Below are positions 16,460 to 26,147 of a stretch of 33,722 bases of DNA, one piece after another. The translations under genes and the position numbers were made by a program. The first letter of the stretch is position 1, and each line of letters opens with the position of its first letter. Location of the stretch: contig NZ_NZMB01000016.1 in assembly GCF_002694385.1 (NCBI RefSeq), positions 171,754 through 205,475 on the forward strand, read 5' to 3'. The stretch is from Sneathiella sp. (GTDB taxonomy: Bacteria; Pseudomonadota; Alphaproteobacteria; Sneathiellales; Sneathiellaceae). The notes under the pieces are model-generated. The model was not told the DNA's origin. It did no database searches and saw nothing but the letters and a program-made list of their open reading frames with translations.

Positions 16460-18298
16460 TCAACTTTTTGCCATAAGCTTATTAAATTCTTCATAAGTCG
16501 GCGATTTCCAGCTTGTACTTATCGGATTAAGCGGCGATGCGGCGCCCACATGCTCGGGGTAAAAGCTCGGCAACGGATAGTCCATCGGCAATCTGTTCAG
16601 CGACTTTTTAGCTTTGAACCTTTCATTCAGTTCAACAGACCAGCTCGGAATCCAGAAATAGTTTTCCAGCGCCTGCTCATCAACAACAGTCTGTTTCTGA
16701 ACTATCCCCCCTCCATCAGTAGGAATGAAATCATCTACGACATAAGTTTTGACCGGAGTTTCCTTCTCTTGCATCTTCATATTCAAAAGCCCGGACACGG
16801 AAATCACCTGTTGCTGTTCTTTCCACCCATTGCCTTTTGCCGAGAAAGACAACCGCTTGCCATTCAAATATTTCAGTTTTGCCGCAGGGTCACTAAACAC
16901 CGAGAAAAGAGCATTCAAACGATTGATAAACATCTTTGTATCAGATGTTTCTTTCGCATTCTTTGCCCAGAGATCGGTTGTCACCTCAGCCAAGATTTTC
17001 TCCAATTCTTCCGGATTTTCAAGAATACAGATATTAGCCGATGGCGTGCCGCCATATTTAAGTGAATTTGCAATGCGCGAATCCAGCTTCTTGGCCGTTA
17101 TTGAGAGCGGATCCTTTGAATCCGTGAGCAACTCCCGGATTACAAGATTGCCTTCCGCATCATTACCGATCAACAAGGTGATGAAAAGTGGCGCTTCCCC
17201 CAACACATAGGGAAATTGCAGATTGACAACCAGGCTTTCCGAAGGTTTGACCAAATTGAGGAGGTAGCTGTCAATCTTTGCACATAAAAGTTCGAAGTTG
17301 CTGCTCATAAAATCGGAATTTTGCGCGAAAATATACTCAAACGCAGGAAATATCCGAAAGGCGTCAACGATCCTGGACGTACGAGACGGAACCTCGCTGT
17401 TGCCGCTTGTCAGCGTCAGAAACTCTGCCAGCTTTTTCCGATACCCGATGTCATCATCAGCCTGCTTGAGAGCAAGCAGATCTTTCAGATACTGGGAGAC
17501 TGTCTTCGTCGGGATGAAATGCTCCCCATTCACCAAACAGGCGATGTAGTTCTGTTCCGCCTCCGGGCTATTCAGAAAAAACATGACAAATTCGATATCC
17601 GTAAAGGACGGCAACGTTACATCGGCCTTTTCGATCTTTTGAACATAGTCTTCCAACTTCTCCGGCTGTATCCCTTTTCCCGGATCACCATCGACAAAAA
17701 AGCCTTTATAATAATCTTCTTTTTCTTTCTCAGGCAGATACATCACATTTTTGACAAACGCCGCCGAATACATATTGGCAATGTCATCAACTGTCGCATT
17801 GCGGTTTTTCAGATAGCTATAGAATAATTCATCTGTTCCCAAATTCAGGAAGTTATCCAGACCTATCTTGCAGATGCTTGTTATCAGTTTATCTGGAGTC
17901 CATTGCCGATCTTTCTTAGAGAATTGAAAACTGGCAAAGCATATACCGTTTCTCTCCATGATACTTTGCATTATGTTTTTAGGATAATCTTTATAAATTA
18001 CAGGTACTTGATCCAGTTTGTTAAGGCCGAAAAGACGGGTCAGATCATCATTTTTCTGGATCGCCCTACTATCCGTCTCAAAATAAATATTCTTGTCATA
18101 CTCCCACGCGCCCATAATGATCGACGGTCCGCATGACAATCCCTTATTTAAAACATACTTGTAATTTATCTCATTTGCCGTCCCGAACAAAACATTCTGG
18201 GTATAAACATGGCGCTTGCTGAACCAGATGAGGCTTGATTTCAAAAGAAATAATGAATTGCTCGGCCTTTTGAGCATACCGCCTAAATTACCGGACAT
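16460..18298 (-). CDS. Unrecognised 612-aa protein (orphan, accessory gene)
   Basis: A complete 612-codon gene that I cannot assign to any family. ATG at 18298 has AAGGAGA with about 8 nt spacing, so it is clearly translatable. The product has no signal peptide and no obvious transmembrane segment, so it is probably cytoplasmic. It has six scattered Cys, no Walker, HNH, DEDD or metal-cluster motif that I can see, an N-terminal part rich in Phe/Tyr/Lys/Asn, and an aromatic, Pro-rich C-terminus (NYFWIPSWSVEL, MDYPLPSFYPEHVGAASPLN). Its base composition is lower in GC than its neighbours (sample lines of 60 bases give 25-52 percent), and the leader is far lower still. It interrupts a housekeeping run between lolD and dnaE. 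These traits suggest horizontal acquisition; function is unknown. Confidence 0.85.
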   Translation of the reverse strand: MSGNLGGMLKRPSNSLFLLKSSLIWFSKRHVYTQNVLFGTANEINYKYVLNKGLSCGPSIIMGAWEYDKNIYFETDSRAIQKNDDLTRLFGLNKLDQVPVIYKDYPKNIMQSIMERNGICFASFQFSKKDRQWTPDKLITSICKIGLDNFLNLGTDELFYSYLKNRNATVDDIANMYSAAFVKNVMYLPEKEKEDYYKGFFVDGDPGKGIQPEKLEDYVQKIEKADVTLPSFTDIEFVMFFLNSPEAEQNYIACLVNGEHFIPTKTVSQYLKDLLALKQADDDIGYRKKLAEFLTLTSGNSEVPSRTSRIVDAFRIFPAFEYIFAQNSDFMSSNFELLCAKIDSYLLNLVKPSESLVVNLQFPYVLGEAPLFITLLIGNDAEGNLVIRELLTDSKDPLSITAKKLDSRIANSLKYGGTPSANICILENPEELEKILAEVTTDLWAKNAKETSDTKMFINRLNALFSVFSDPAAKLKYLNGKRLSFSAKGNGWKEQQQVISVSGLLNMKMQEKETPVKTYVVDDFIPTDGGGIVQKQTVVDEQALENYFWIPSWSVELNERFKAKKSLNRLPMDYPLPSFYPEHVGAASPLNPISTSWKSPTYEEFNKLMAKS

Positions 18299-18353
18299 AA
18301 AATAATCTCCTTAAAAATATTAAATATACTTTTAGATGATTATTTTTAATATA

Positions 18354-18374
18354 AATACAATTATTAATTGTATT
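18354..18374. repeat. Perfect 21-nt palindrome upstream of the orphan gene
   Basis: AATACAATTA, one central base, TAATTGTATT: two perfect 10-bp arms. It lies 56-76 nt upstream of the orphan start, in a 100-base stretch (18301-18400) with only 16 G or C. It has the size and symmetry of an operator for a dimeric repressor, or may form a small hairpin in the 5' leader. Confidence 0.55.
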
Positions 18375-18465
18375 TTAGCCGAAATTTTTATCCTATGCTA
18401 TTAGTCGGCCCCTCCGAAAAACCAGAAAACAGACCAGATCAGTCGAACCATCAATTAAACTCGGT

Positions 18466-18489
18466 GAATAGGGATAGTTTACCCTATTC
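18466..18489 (-). repeat. Inverted repeat across the lolD stop codon
   Basis: Minus-strand GAATAGGG (18482-18489) and CCCTATTC (18466-18473) form an 8-bp stem with an 8-nt loop, and the left arm contains the lolD stop TAG. No T run follows, so it is not a standard intrinsic terminator; it may protect the 3' end or weakly terminate. Confidence 0.45.
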
Positions 18490-19164
18490 TTCGAGCAAAT
18501 GATGATCCCGGACTTGGATTATACGGTCCATCCGCCGGGCGAGATCAGTGTTATGAGTTGCCACAAGGGCGGCCACCTGCTGATCACGTGTTACCTTCAG
18601 GAAATAGCTGAAAACCATTTCCGCCGTCTGCTCATCAAGATTGCCGGTCGGCTCATCCGCCAGCAGGAGCTGCGGATTATTGGCAAGCGCCCGGGCAATC
18701 GCAACGCGTTGCTGTTCTCCTCCCGACAATTTTGCCGGGCGATGAGATAACCGTTCTGACAGACCCATGCTGCCAAGCAGATCACGCGCCCGCGTGCGCG
18801 CCGCCGCCTTACCCTTGCCTGCGATCAGCAGCGGCATCATGACATTTTCAAGCGCGGAAAATTCCGGCAGCAGATGATGAAACTGATAAACAAAGCCGAT
18901 CCGGTCGCGCCGCACTTCTGTGCGCTTGCCATCCCGGGCGCGGCTGCAATCAAGCCCGCCGATACGCACGGTACCGCTGCTTGGCGGCTCCAGCAGCCCG
19001 GCAATATGCAGCAATGTCGATTTACCGGACCCAGATGGGCCCAGCAGAGCAACAATTTCACCGGGTCGGAGTTCGAGGTCGACATCTTCAAGAACTGTCA
19101 GCTTTCCCTGCCCCTGCGAGAAGATACGGCTTACCTTTTCAAGCTGCAGGACGGCGTCACTCAT
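18484..19164 (-). CDS. lolD: Lipoprotein-releasing ABC transporter ATPase LolD
   Basis: ATPase that powers extraction of outer-membrane lipoproteins from the inner membrane to LolA. The 226-residue product has Walker [10 protein letters not shown] at 42-50, Q-loop [23 protein letters not shown] signature LSGGEQQR at 146-153 and Walker [13 protein letters not shown] at 166-177. The signature and the [14 protein letters not shown] stretch are typical of LolD rather than other MacB-type ATPases. The ATG at 19164 overlaps the lolC stop by 8 nt (ATGAGTGA), as expected for partners. Confidence 0.95.
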   Translation of the reverse strand: MSDAVLQLEKVSRIFSQGQGKLTVLEDVDLELRPGEIVALLGPSGSGKSTLLHIAGLLEPPSSGTVRIGGLDCSRARDGKRTEVRRDRIGFVYQFHHLLPEFSALENVMMPLLIAGKGKAAARTRARDLLGSMGLSERLSHRPAKLSGGEQQRVAIARALANNPQLLLADEPTGNLDEQTAEMVFSYFLKVTRDQQVAALVATHNTDLARRMDRIIQVRDHHLLEE

Positions 19165-20401
19165 AACGCAATGCCTCCACCGGGTCGAGGCGCGCGGCCC
19201 GCCAGGATGGATAGATCGTCGCCAGCAGCGAAAGGGCCAACGCCATGATCACGACGACCGTCACCTCGGTTGCATCAATTTTCGCTGGCAAATGGGACAA
19301 AAAGTAGATTTCTGCCGAAAACAGCTCCGCTCCCGTCAGACCTTCAATCGCCCCTTTGATCCGATCAATATTGGCGCAGAAACCGAGACCAAGAAGGAAC
19401 CCAAACAATGTGCCGATCACGCCGATACTGGCCCCGGAAATAAAGAAGATGCGCATGATCATACCCCGCGTCGCCCCCATGGTGCGCAGGATGGCAATAC
19501 TCCGCCCCTTGTCTTTAACCAGCATGATAAGGCTGGAAATAATATTGAAGGCCGCGACCAGAATAATCAGCGTGAGGATCAGGAACATGACATTCCGTTC
19601 CACCTGCAAGGCATTGAAAAAGCTCGCTCTTGACTGTTGCCAGTCATAAATGAAGGCGCGGATATCGACAGCCTGGATAATCTCACGGCGAATTTTGAGG
19701 GCCTGTTCCGGATCTTCGGCGAAGACTTCAAGAGCCGTTACCCCTTCACCGGTGCGGAAATAGTTCTGCGCCGCCGCCAGCGACATATAGATATAACCGC
19801 TGTCATATTCATACATTCCTGTATCGAACTGCGCGGCCACCTCATAGGTTTTGACCCTTGGCATGGTGCCGAACGCCGTTGGCGTCCCATTGGCGGAGAT
19901 CAGCTTGACCTTGTCACCGGCCTGAACGCCCAGCGTCCGGGCCAGACGGTAGCCAAGGACAATACTGTCGTTATCGCCAAAGCGATCAAGTGATCCGTCA
20001 ATCAGGTTGGTGGAAATTACGTCAAGCGCGGCAATATCTTCGGGCGTAATTCCCCGCACGAGCGCGCCGCTTGCCTCCTTGCCGGATGCCATGACCTGCC
20101 CCTCGACAAGGGGAGTTACCCGCACAACTTCAGGAATCTCCGCAAGGCGTAGGGCAAGGCGATTGTAATCATTGATATTTTCCTCTGCCGGTGCGCGCAC
20201 TTCATAGTGACCGTTGAGGCCGAGGATACGATCCAGCAGCTCAGCGCGAAACCCGTTCATCACCGACATGACGATGATCAGGGTCGCCACCCCAAGCCCG
20301 ATACCGAGAAAGGAGAAAATGGCAATAACGGAAATAAACCCCTCCTGCCGCCGGGCGCGAAGGTAGCGGAGCGCCATCATCCATTCGAAACGGGAAAACA
20401 C
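19157..20401 (-). CDS. lolC: Lipoprotein-releasing system permease LolC/LolE
   Basis: Inner-membrane subunit working with LolD. The 414-residue product has the family opening [20 protein letters not shown] and a first transmembrane segment at about 23-46. A large periplasmic domain (about 50-265) follows, then three C-terminal transmembrane segments of the FtsX-like fold, ending [15 protein letters not shown]. Only one permease gene is present, so it likely forms a homodimer (LolF type), unlike the LolC/LolE pair of enteric bacteria. The start appears to be GTG at 20401, overlapping the proS TAG by 1 nt; an ATG seven codons in is an alternative. Confidence 0.94.
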   Translation of the reverse strand: MFSRFEWMMALRYLRARRQEGFISVIAIFSFLGIGLGVATLIIVMSVMNGFRAELLDRILGLNGHYEVRAPAEENINDYNRLALRLAEIPEVVRVTPLVEGQVMASGKEASGALVRGITPEDIAALDVISTNLIDGSLDRFGDNDSIVLGYRLARTLGVQAGDKVKLISANGTPTAFGTMPRVKTYEVAAQFDTGMYEYDSGYIYMSLAAAQNYFRTGEGVTALEVFAEDPEQALKIRREIIQAVDIRAFIYDWQQSRASFFNALQVERNVMFLILTLIILVAAFNIISSLIMLVKDKGRSIAILRTMGATRGMIMRIFFISGASIGVIGTLFGFLLGLGFCANIDRIKGAIEGLTGAELFSAEIYFLSHLPAKIDATEVTVVVIMALALSLLATIYPSWRAARLDPVEALRYE

Positions 20402-21720
20402 TAGGCTTTGCCTGTCAGCAGGTTGAGCGCGGCATCGACGGAAAGTTCCTGCTTGTCGCCGGTTGCCCGGTTCTTCACCTCCACCATCCCAGAGGCAACA
20501 CCACGCGGACCAATCACCGCCTGCCAGGGCAACCCGATCAGGTCCATCTTGGCAAATTTCTCGCCGCCCCGCCCGGCCGTATCGTCATACAACACCTCTA
20601 TACCCGCGGCGCTCAGCTTGCCGTAAAAATCATCACATGCCGCATCGCAAGGCCCGTCGCCGGACTTGAGGTTGATCAGTCCGACCTTGAATGGCGCCAC
20701 ATTCTCCGGCCAGACAATCCCGTTTTCATCATGGCTCGCCTCGATAATACCACCGACAAGGCGGGAAACACCAATGCCGTAGGAGCCCATGGAAACGGTC
20801 ACATCCTTGCCATCCGGACCTGTGACAACCGCATCGAAGGGCTGCGAATATTTATCGCCGAAATGGAAAATATGGCCGACCTCGATGCCGCGGCGGGAAA
20901 CAAGATCGCCTTCCGGCACATCGCACTTCGCCGGATCATGCATATCATCGGCCGCCGCATAAAAGCTTGTCCACTCATCCACAACCGCCTGTAATTCTTC
21001 CGCCGTGTAGCTGTCCTTCTCCGGCGTTTTGAGGCCCAATAGATCCTTGTGATAGAACACTTCGCTCTCCCCCGTATCGGCAAGAACGATGAATTCATGG
21101 GAAAGGTCTCCGCCAATGGGTCCCGTATCGGCGCGCAGCGGGATTGCCTGCAGGCCAAGACGCGCAAAAGTCTTGAGATAGGCAACGAACATATTGTTGT
21201 AAGCCGTTCGGGCACCTTCATAATCCAAATCAAAGGAATAGGCGTCCTTCATCAGAAATTCGCGGCCGCGCATGATGCCGAAACGTGGTCGCACCTCATC
21301 CCGGAATTTCCACTGGATATGGTAGAGGTTAAGCGGCAAGTTCTTGTAGCTTTTCACATGGGAACGGAAAATATCCGTCACCTGCTCTTCATTCGTCGGT
21401 CCATAGAGCATATCTCTCTCATGTCGGTCAGTGATACGCAGCATTTCCTTGCCGTAATCATCATAGCGCCCAGACTTTCGCCACAGATCTGCAGGCTGAA
21501 TGGTCGGCATCAGGATTTCAAGCGCGCCCGCACGGTTCTGTTCTTCACGGACGATCTGTTCAATGTTCTTGAGCACACGATGGCCAAGTGGCAGCCAGCT
21601 GTAAATCCCGGCGGAGGATTGCTGGATCATGCCCGCCCGCAGCATCAACCGGTGGGAAACGATCTGCGCCTCCTTCGGATCTTCCTTCAGGGTCGGGAGA
21701 AAAAAACGGGATAGACGCAT
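20401..21720 (-). CDS. proS: Prolyl-tRNA synthetase, short bacterial form
   Basis: Charges tRNA-Pro with proline. The 439-residue product has class II motifs: motif 1 region [17 protein letters not shown], motif 2 [20 protein letters not shown], motif 3 [15 protein letters not shown], and an anticodon-binding C-terminus. It lacks the large editing insertion found in enterobacterial ProRS (about 570 aa), which is the usual alphaproteobacterial form; mischarged Ala-tRNA-Pro must be cleared by a separate enzyme not in this window. I chose ATG at 21720 ([10 protein letters not shown]), which matches the family N-terminus and has GAGG just upstream, over ATG at 21735. Confidence 0.96.
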   Translation of the reverse strand: MRLSRFFLPTLKEDPKEAQIVSHRLMLRAGMIQQSSAGIYSWLPLGHRVLKNIEQIVREEQNRAGALEILMPTIQPADLWRKSGRYDDYGKEMLRITDRHERDMLYGPTNEEQVTDIFRSHVKSYKNLPLNLYHIQWKFRDEVRPRFGIMRGREFLMKDAYSFDLDYEGARTAYNNMFVAYLKTFARLGLQAIPLRADTGPIGGDLSHEFIVLADTGESEVFYHKDLLGLKTPEKDSYTAEELQAVVDEWTSFYAAADDMHDPAKCDVPEGDLVSRRGIEVGHIFHFGDKYSQPFDAVVTGPDGKDVTVSMGSYGIGVSRLVGGIIEASHDENGIVWPENVAPFKVGLINLKSGDGPCDAACDDFYGKLSAAGIEVLYDDTAGRGGEKFAKMDLIGLPWQAVIGPRGVASGMVEVKNRATGDKQELSVDAALNLLTGKA

Positions 21721-21795
21721 GGGGCCTCGGCTCATAACAGGGAAAAATTCTGTCCCAGACTTTTACCGGGATTCACAGAGATTGCAAGGTTTCAC

Positions 21796-22206
21796 CTAAG
21801 GGTAGCGCGTACGACATTCAAGGGCGATGGCATTCAGCGCCGGATCAGCAAGTTCCTGGCCATTAAAAAACATCCTTCCGGAGGCAATATCATATTCAAT
21901 TGCCCCGACACGCACCTCTGCATTTTTAAGTTTTGGATTATAATTTTTTAGCAAATCCTTGAACGGTAATGATAAATCTATAAAAATCCGCTCCGGAATG
22001 CGGATTGTTGTCGCTTCCAGATCAGCCGGAGCGACGGCACGCCCATGAACATCTTTCCCTTCCTGATAGATGACATCCTGTGCCGCAATATATTTTGTTA
22101 TCCGGTCGCAGTCACTGCGGGAGACGGTCAGGCGGATATCTTCCGCCCGGCCGTCCGGGATTATGATGAGAGCGAGACATATCGCGACAAGAGAACGAAT
22201 AATCAT
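21796..22206 (-). CDS. Small secreted protein of unknown function
   Basis: A 136-residue product with a clear signal peptide (IIRSLVAICLALIIIPDG, likely cleaved after GRA near residue 21), so it is probably periplasmic. The mature part has two Cys (one early in SDCDRIT, one near the end in LECRTRYP) that could form a disulfide. I do not recognise a domain. It starts 3 nt after the DUF1467 gene, so the two are likely co-translated, and ends 75 nt before proS. Confidence 0.8.
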   Translation of the reverse strand: MIIRSLVAICLALIIIPDGRAEDIRLTVSRSDCDRITKYIAAQDVIYQEGKDVHGRAVAPADLEATTIRIPERIFIDLSLPFKDLLKNYNPKLKNAEVRVGAIEYDIASGRMFFNGQELADPALNAIALECRTRYP

Positions 22207-22209
22207 CTC

Positions 22210-22470
22210 TCAGCCGTTCTGGAAATAGGCCCGGAAATCAAAGAGATCAAGATCAACAACTGTCCAGATAATAATGAAAACCAGGCAGGTGATCAGGGTT
22301 GTGATGGCAAATTTTGTCCAGATCCTGGGATGAACCGGCGCACTTTCCACCGTGCCGGGCTCTATTTCACCTTCCTGCTCCCCTTGCGGCCGAACGCCCC
22401 AAGGCAACACCATGAACAGGACGACCATCCAGGTAATACAGAAAATGACAATACTGCCGACTATCGACAT
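22210..22470 (-). CDS. DUF1467 family small membrane protein
   Basis: An 86-residue product with two hydrophobic segments (about 3-24, SIVGSIVIFCITWMVVLFMV, and about 55-73, TTLITCLVFIIIWTVV). The short linker has the pattern LPWGVRPQGE, then a Glu/Pro-rich stretch and HPRIW. This layout and the LPxGVR motif match the DUF1467 family, which is common next to mce/proS in alphaproteobacteria. Function is unknown. It lies 9 nt after mce. Confidence 0.8.
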   Translation of the reverse strand: MSIVGSIVIFCITWMVVLFMVLPWGVRPQGEQEGEIEPGTVESAPVHPRIWTKFAITTLITCLVFIIIWTVVDLDLFDFRAYFQNG

Positions 22471-22479
22471 AAGAACCGC

Positions 22480-22884
22480 CTATACCTGTTCAAGTTCAAC
22501 CAGGGTTCCGTTAAAATCCTTCGGATGCAGGAATAGTACCGGTTTCTTATGAGCGCCGATCTTCGGCTCCCCATCGCCGAGAATCTTGGCCCCCTGCGAT
22601 TTCAAATGATCGCGCGCCGCAATGATATCATCGACCTCATAGCAGACATGGTGCATGCCCCCGGATTTATTTTTCGCCAGAAATCCGGCAATGGGCGAAT
22701 CTTCCCCAAGCGGGTGCAGCAGCTCGATCTTTGTATTGTCGAGTTCGACGAAAACCACGGTTACGCCATGGTCCGGCTCGGCCTGCGGCGGGCTGACCTT
22801 GGCCCCCAGGGTGTCCCGATAGACAGCTGTCGCCGCTTCCAGATCCGGCACTGCAATCGCGACATGGTTTAAACGTCCAATCAT
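22480..22884 (-). CDS. mce: Methylmalonyl-CoA epimerase
   Basis: Interconverts the 2S and 2R forms of methylmalonyl-CoA between propionyl-CoA carboxylase and methylmalonyl-CoA mutase. The 134-residue product has the vicinal-oxygen-chelate fold: LNHVAIAVPDLEAA (metal His7), VELDNTKIELLHPLGEDSPI, GGMHHVCYEVDD (metal His near 77-78) and a C-terminal VELEQV with the last metal-binding Glu. Length is typical. None of its pathway partners is in the window; its place next to rnj and DUF1467 is a conserved alphaproteobacterial arrangement. Confidence 0.94.
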   Translation of the reverse strand: MIGRLNHVAIAVPDLEAATAVYRDTLGAKVSPPQAEPDHGVTVVFVELDNTKIELLHPLGEDSPIAGFLAKNKSGGMHHVCYEVDDIIAARDHLKSQGAKILGDGEPKIGAHKKPVLFLHPKDFNGTLVELEQV

Positions 22885-22896
22885 CTTCCACCTTCC

Positions 22897-24576
22897 TTAT
22901 TCTTCTTCAAATCTGATGACATATATATCGGTTATGGGACGCCGACCGGCAAGTCTCCTGAAAACACGGCGAACGGCATTATACGCTGTTTCCTCGACCT
23001 TCTGATCGTCCATCTTTTCCTTACGTGTCAATTGGTTATGACTGTTTGTTATCTGGTCCGCAAGCTCCTGCTGCAAATCGGGGAACAGACTTTCATCCAC
23101 AACACCGCGTATCCGGATAATCGGCTTCTCTGTTATCTGGCCCTTTTCATTGACAATGACAACCCCATTTACCGTGCCATTATAGACCAGCCGACGCCGC
23201 GTCGAAAGAAATTCGCCGTCAAGCGGCGTCAATCCGCCCGCATCCACCGCCAGCCGTCCCGATGGTACCGTCGCAACGATTTCCGCTGCGCCCGGGGCAA
23301 GTCGCAGGATATTGCCATTTGTAATTTCAATGGCCTGTGGAACGCCAAGGGATAGGGCCAGTTCGCAATGGGCGCGAATATGACGCGCCTCTCCATGTAC
23401 GGGAATGGCAATCTCCGGCTTCACGATACGATACATATCGGTCAGTTCTTCTCGTGCCGGATGACCGGAAACATGAACAAATTCATCAGCTTCTGTGATG
23501 ACGTTGATGCTGTTCTCTGTTAGCTGGTTATGCAGCGCATAGAGCGGCTTCTCATTACCCGGTATAACCTTTGATGAGAAAATCACCGTATCACCCGGCG
23601 ACAGCTCGATATGCGCATGCTCGCTGCGGGCGATGCGGGCCATGGCGCCGCGTGGCTCTCCTTGCGATCCGGTACAAAGCAGAAGCAGCTTGTCACGCGG
23701 AATGTGTCCCGCATCCCTTTCATCAATAAAGGATGGCAAGTCATTGAGATAACCAGCTCTTTTTGCGGCTTCCGTCATCCGGTATAGCGACCGACCCACA
23801 AGGACGACATGCCGGTCATTCCGTTCGGCAACCTTGGCGATGGTCTTGAGCCGTGCAATATTGGAGGCAAAAGTGGTAACTGCGACCCGCCCCGACGGAA
23901 TACCCTTCAACAGGGCATCAAGGCTGTCCTGCACCGCAAGTTCGGAGCCGGAGACCCCTTCCTTGAAGACATTAGTGGAATCGCAAACCATGGCGAGAAC
24001 ACCGACTTCGGAGATTTTCTCCATCTTGGCAAGATTGCTGGCCGGCCCCACCACCGGATCGGGGTCCAGTTTCCAGTCACCGCTGTGCAATACCCGGCCA
24101 TAAGGCGTGGTGATCATCAGCGCCTGCATTTCCGGAATACTGTGGGTGAGATCAACGAAATCGATGTCAAACTCCCCCAGGGCCATGGACCCGCCGGGCG
24201 CGATGACATTCACCTCGACATCTTCCTCAAGCCCTTCTTCCGCCAGCTTGAGGGCAAGAATTTCCGCCGTGAACGGGCTTGTATAAACCGGGCAACGGAA
24301 TTGCGGCCAAAGCCGCGCCACCGCGCCCACATGATCCTCATGCGCATGGGTGACGATGATACCGAGAAGATCCTCCCGCCGATCCGCAATCCAGCTCGGA
24401 TCCGGCACGATCACATCGATGCCCGGCGCCCGGTCATCGGCGAAGGAAATGCCGCAGTCAATCATCAACCATTTACCGTTACAGCAATAAAGATTGAGAT
24501 TCATGCCGATTTCTCCGCTGCCGCCGAGCGGAAGAAAATAAAGGCCTTGCTTCACTATGCGGTCCGGATCCGTCAT
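22897..24576 (-). CDS. rnj: Ribonuclease J
   Basis: Metallo-beta-lactamase-fold ribonuclease with 5'-3' exonuclease (and possibly endonuclease) activity in rRNA and mRNA processing. The 559-residue product has the zinc motif HAHEDH at 77-82, further metal ligands in VLHSGDWKLD, the beta-CASP region (CDSTNVFKEG, CTGSQGEPRGAMARI) and HVSGHPAREEL. A C-terminal domain follows. The ATG at 24576 overlaps the coaX stop by 4 nt, so translation is probably coupled. Confidence 0.95.
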   Translation of the reverse strand: MTDPDRIVKQGLYFLPLGGSGEIGMNLNLYCCNGKWLMIDCGISFADDRAPGIDVIVPDPSWIADRREDLLGIIVTHAHEDHVGAVARLWPQFRCPVYTSPFTAEILALKLAEEGLEEDVEVNVIAPGGSMALGEFDIDFVDLTHSIPEMQALMITTPYGRVLHSGDWKLDPDPVVGPASNLAKMEKISEVGVLAMVCDSTNVFKEGVSGSELAVQDSLDALLKGIPSGRVAVTTFASNIARLKTIAKVAERNDRHVVLVGRSLYRMTEAAKRAGYLNDLPSFIDERDAGHIPRDKLLLLCTGSQGEPRGAMARIARSEHAHIELSPGDTVIFSSKVIPGNEKPLYALHNQLTENSINVITEADEFVHVSGHPAREELTDMYRIVKPEIAIPVHGEARHIRAHCELALSLGVPQAIEITNGNILRLAPGAAEIVATVPSGRLAVDAGGLTPLDGEFLSTRRRLVYNGTVNGVVIVNEKGQITEKPIIRIRGVVDESLFPDLQQELADQITNSHNQLTRKEKMDDQKVEETAYNAVRRVFRRLAGRRPITDIYVIRFEEE

Positions 24577-25352
24577 GCCGCTGTCTGCTTGTTCTTCCAG
24601 AAAATCTCAACCAATCCGGCGAGCGTAAGATCGGGATCCACATGATCGATCACATCGGTCCCCTTGTCAAAGAGGGCCGCAAGTCCTCCCGTAGCGATGA
24701 CCTTTAATTCCTCGCCATATTCCGCGCGGATGCGGGCGATCAGCCCCTCTATCATCGCAATATATCCCCAGTAAATACCGGACTGCATACATTCCAGCGT
24801 GTTCTTGCCAATGACCCGCCCGGGGCGAGCAACGGCAATCCGCGGCAGTTTTGCCGCCGCCCGGTGCAGCGCATCCAGGCTGAGATTGACGCCGGGCGCG
24901 ATCACACCACCGATATAATTCCCCTCCGCATTCACCACGTCGAGGGTTGTGCCTGTGCCGAAATCGACAATAATCAGTGGGCCGCCATAACGGACATGCG
25001 CCGCGACTGCATCGACCAGCCGGTCCGCACCCGCCTCCGCCGGAGTATCAATCAGCGGCTTCATCCCAAGATCAATGCCTTCCTCGCCAATCACCATCGG
25101 ATGGACATTGAAATAGCGGCGGCAAAACCCTTTGATATTGAACAGGGCTTCGGGCACCACGGTGGCAACGATCACATCTGTAATATCGGCAAGCTTGAGG
25201 TTATCCAGCGCCATTGCCTGACTGAGCCAAACGCCATATTCCTCCGCCGTGCGCGAGGCCGAGGTGGCGATCCGCCATTCCTTGACCATATCCCGCCCGT
25301 TAAAAGCCGCACAGGTAATATTGGTATTGCCAACGTCGACTGTCAGTAGCAT
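24573..25352 (-). CDS. coaX: Type III pantothenate kinase
   Basis: First step of coenzyme A synthesis: phosphorylates pantothenate, and in this type is not feedback-inhibited by CoA. The 259-residue product has the ASKHA motifs DVGNTN at 6-11, PAEAGADRLVDAVAA near 104-118 (Asp110 is the likely catalytic base) and IIVDFGTGTTLDVV at 127-140. The start ATG 25352 follows birA by 9 nt. Its place beside birA groups two cofactor genes behind the complex I operon. Confidence 0.95.
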   Translation of the reverse strand: MLLTVDVGNTNITCAAFNGRDMVKEWRIATSASRTAEEYGVWLSQAMALDNLKLADITDVIVATVVPEALFNIKGFCRRYFNVHPMVIGEEGIDLGMKPLIDTPAEAGADRLVDAVAAHVRYGGPLIIVDFGTGTTLDVVNAEGNYIGGVIAPGVNLSLDALHRAAAKLPRIAVARPGRVIGKNTLECMQSGIYWGYIAMIEGLIARIRAEYGEELKVIATGGLAALFDKGTDVIDHVDPDLTLAGLVEIFWKNKQTAA

Positions 25353-25361
25353 GAAACTCTC

Positions 25362-26147
25362 CTATGAATGACCTTGCAGGGCCGGGAAAAATACTTCCCC
25401 CGCCGTGATAAGCCTGGTTTCGCCCGATATGAGACCAAGAACAAGCGCCCCGCTTGGATCAAGCCCGACAAACTTCCCTTCCAGCGTTTCACTGGCAAGG
25501 CGGACTGTGATTTGCGTACCGATCCCGGTCGCATGGCAAATCCATTCCTTACGGATTGGCTCAAAACCCTGCTGTCGCCATGTCATATAAAGTTCCAGCA
25601 GTGCATGGGCATAGGCGGAAAGCATCTCCTCCACTTTCACTCTTGCCCCGGCGGCCTCAAGCGAAATGGCGGGGAGCCCATCAGTTTTGTCCGGATAGCT
25701 TGTGATATTGATGCCTGTACCGACAATAACATAATCCATCAGCCCATCCGCGCGCATTTTACTTTCCAGCAAAATTCCGGCGCACTTACGACCATCGATC
25801 AATACATCATTCGGCCATTTCAGCTGCAGGGGAATATCTGGCGGCAGAAAAGTAGCAACCGCCTGACGTATGGCCAATGCAATCAGGAAGGAAAGCCGGG
25901 CGGCCTCTGCCGGACTGCATTCGGGACGCAGGATGACGGAACAATACAGATTTCCCGCCGGGCTGGACCAGGAGCGGCCGCGACGGCCAACTCCCTGTTC
26001 CTGTCTATGGGTCCAGACAATCGCACCTTCGCCTTCTCCTGCCTCGGCGAGCCTGCGCGCCTCCACATTGCTGCTGCCAAGGCTTTCAAAGGCGAACAGC
26101 CTGAAAAACGGCGGCAGATCAATACCGCCACTGCCCATCGGGCTCAC
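25362..26147 (-). CDS. birA: Biotin--[acetyl-CoA carboxylase] ligase
   Basis: Activates biotin with ATP and attaches it to the biotin carboxyl carrier protein. The 261-residue product has the biotinyl-AMP loop GVGRRGRSW at 52-60, [20 protein letters not shown], and a C-terminal SH3-like cap ([14 protein letters not shown]). There is no N-terminal winged-helix domain, so it should be a ligase only and not a DNA-binding repressor. Start is GTG at 26147, in a GTGA overlap with the nuoN stop, or ATG at 26138. Confidence 0.94.
   Translation of the reverse strand: MSPMGSGGIDLPPFFRLFAFESLGSSNVEARRLAEAGEGEGAIVWTHRQEQGVGRRGRSWSSPAGNLYCSVILRPECSPAEAARLSFLIALAIRQAVATFLPPDIPLQLKWPNDVLIDGRKCAGILLESKMRADGLMDYVIVGTGINITSYPDKTDGLPAISLEAAGARVKVEEMLSAYAHALLELYMTWRQQGFEPIRKEWICHATGIGTQITVRLASETLEGKFVGLDPSGALVLGLISGETRLITAGEVFFPALQGHS

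Noticed and set aside
16460-18298. Idea that the orphan is a Cas8c/Csd1-type CRISPR protein
   Set aside because: Similar length, but the expected Csd1 motifs are missing and there is no CRISPR array or other cas gene nearby.
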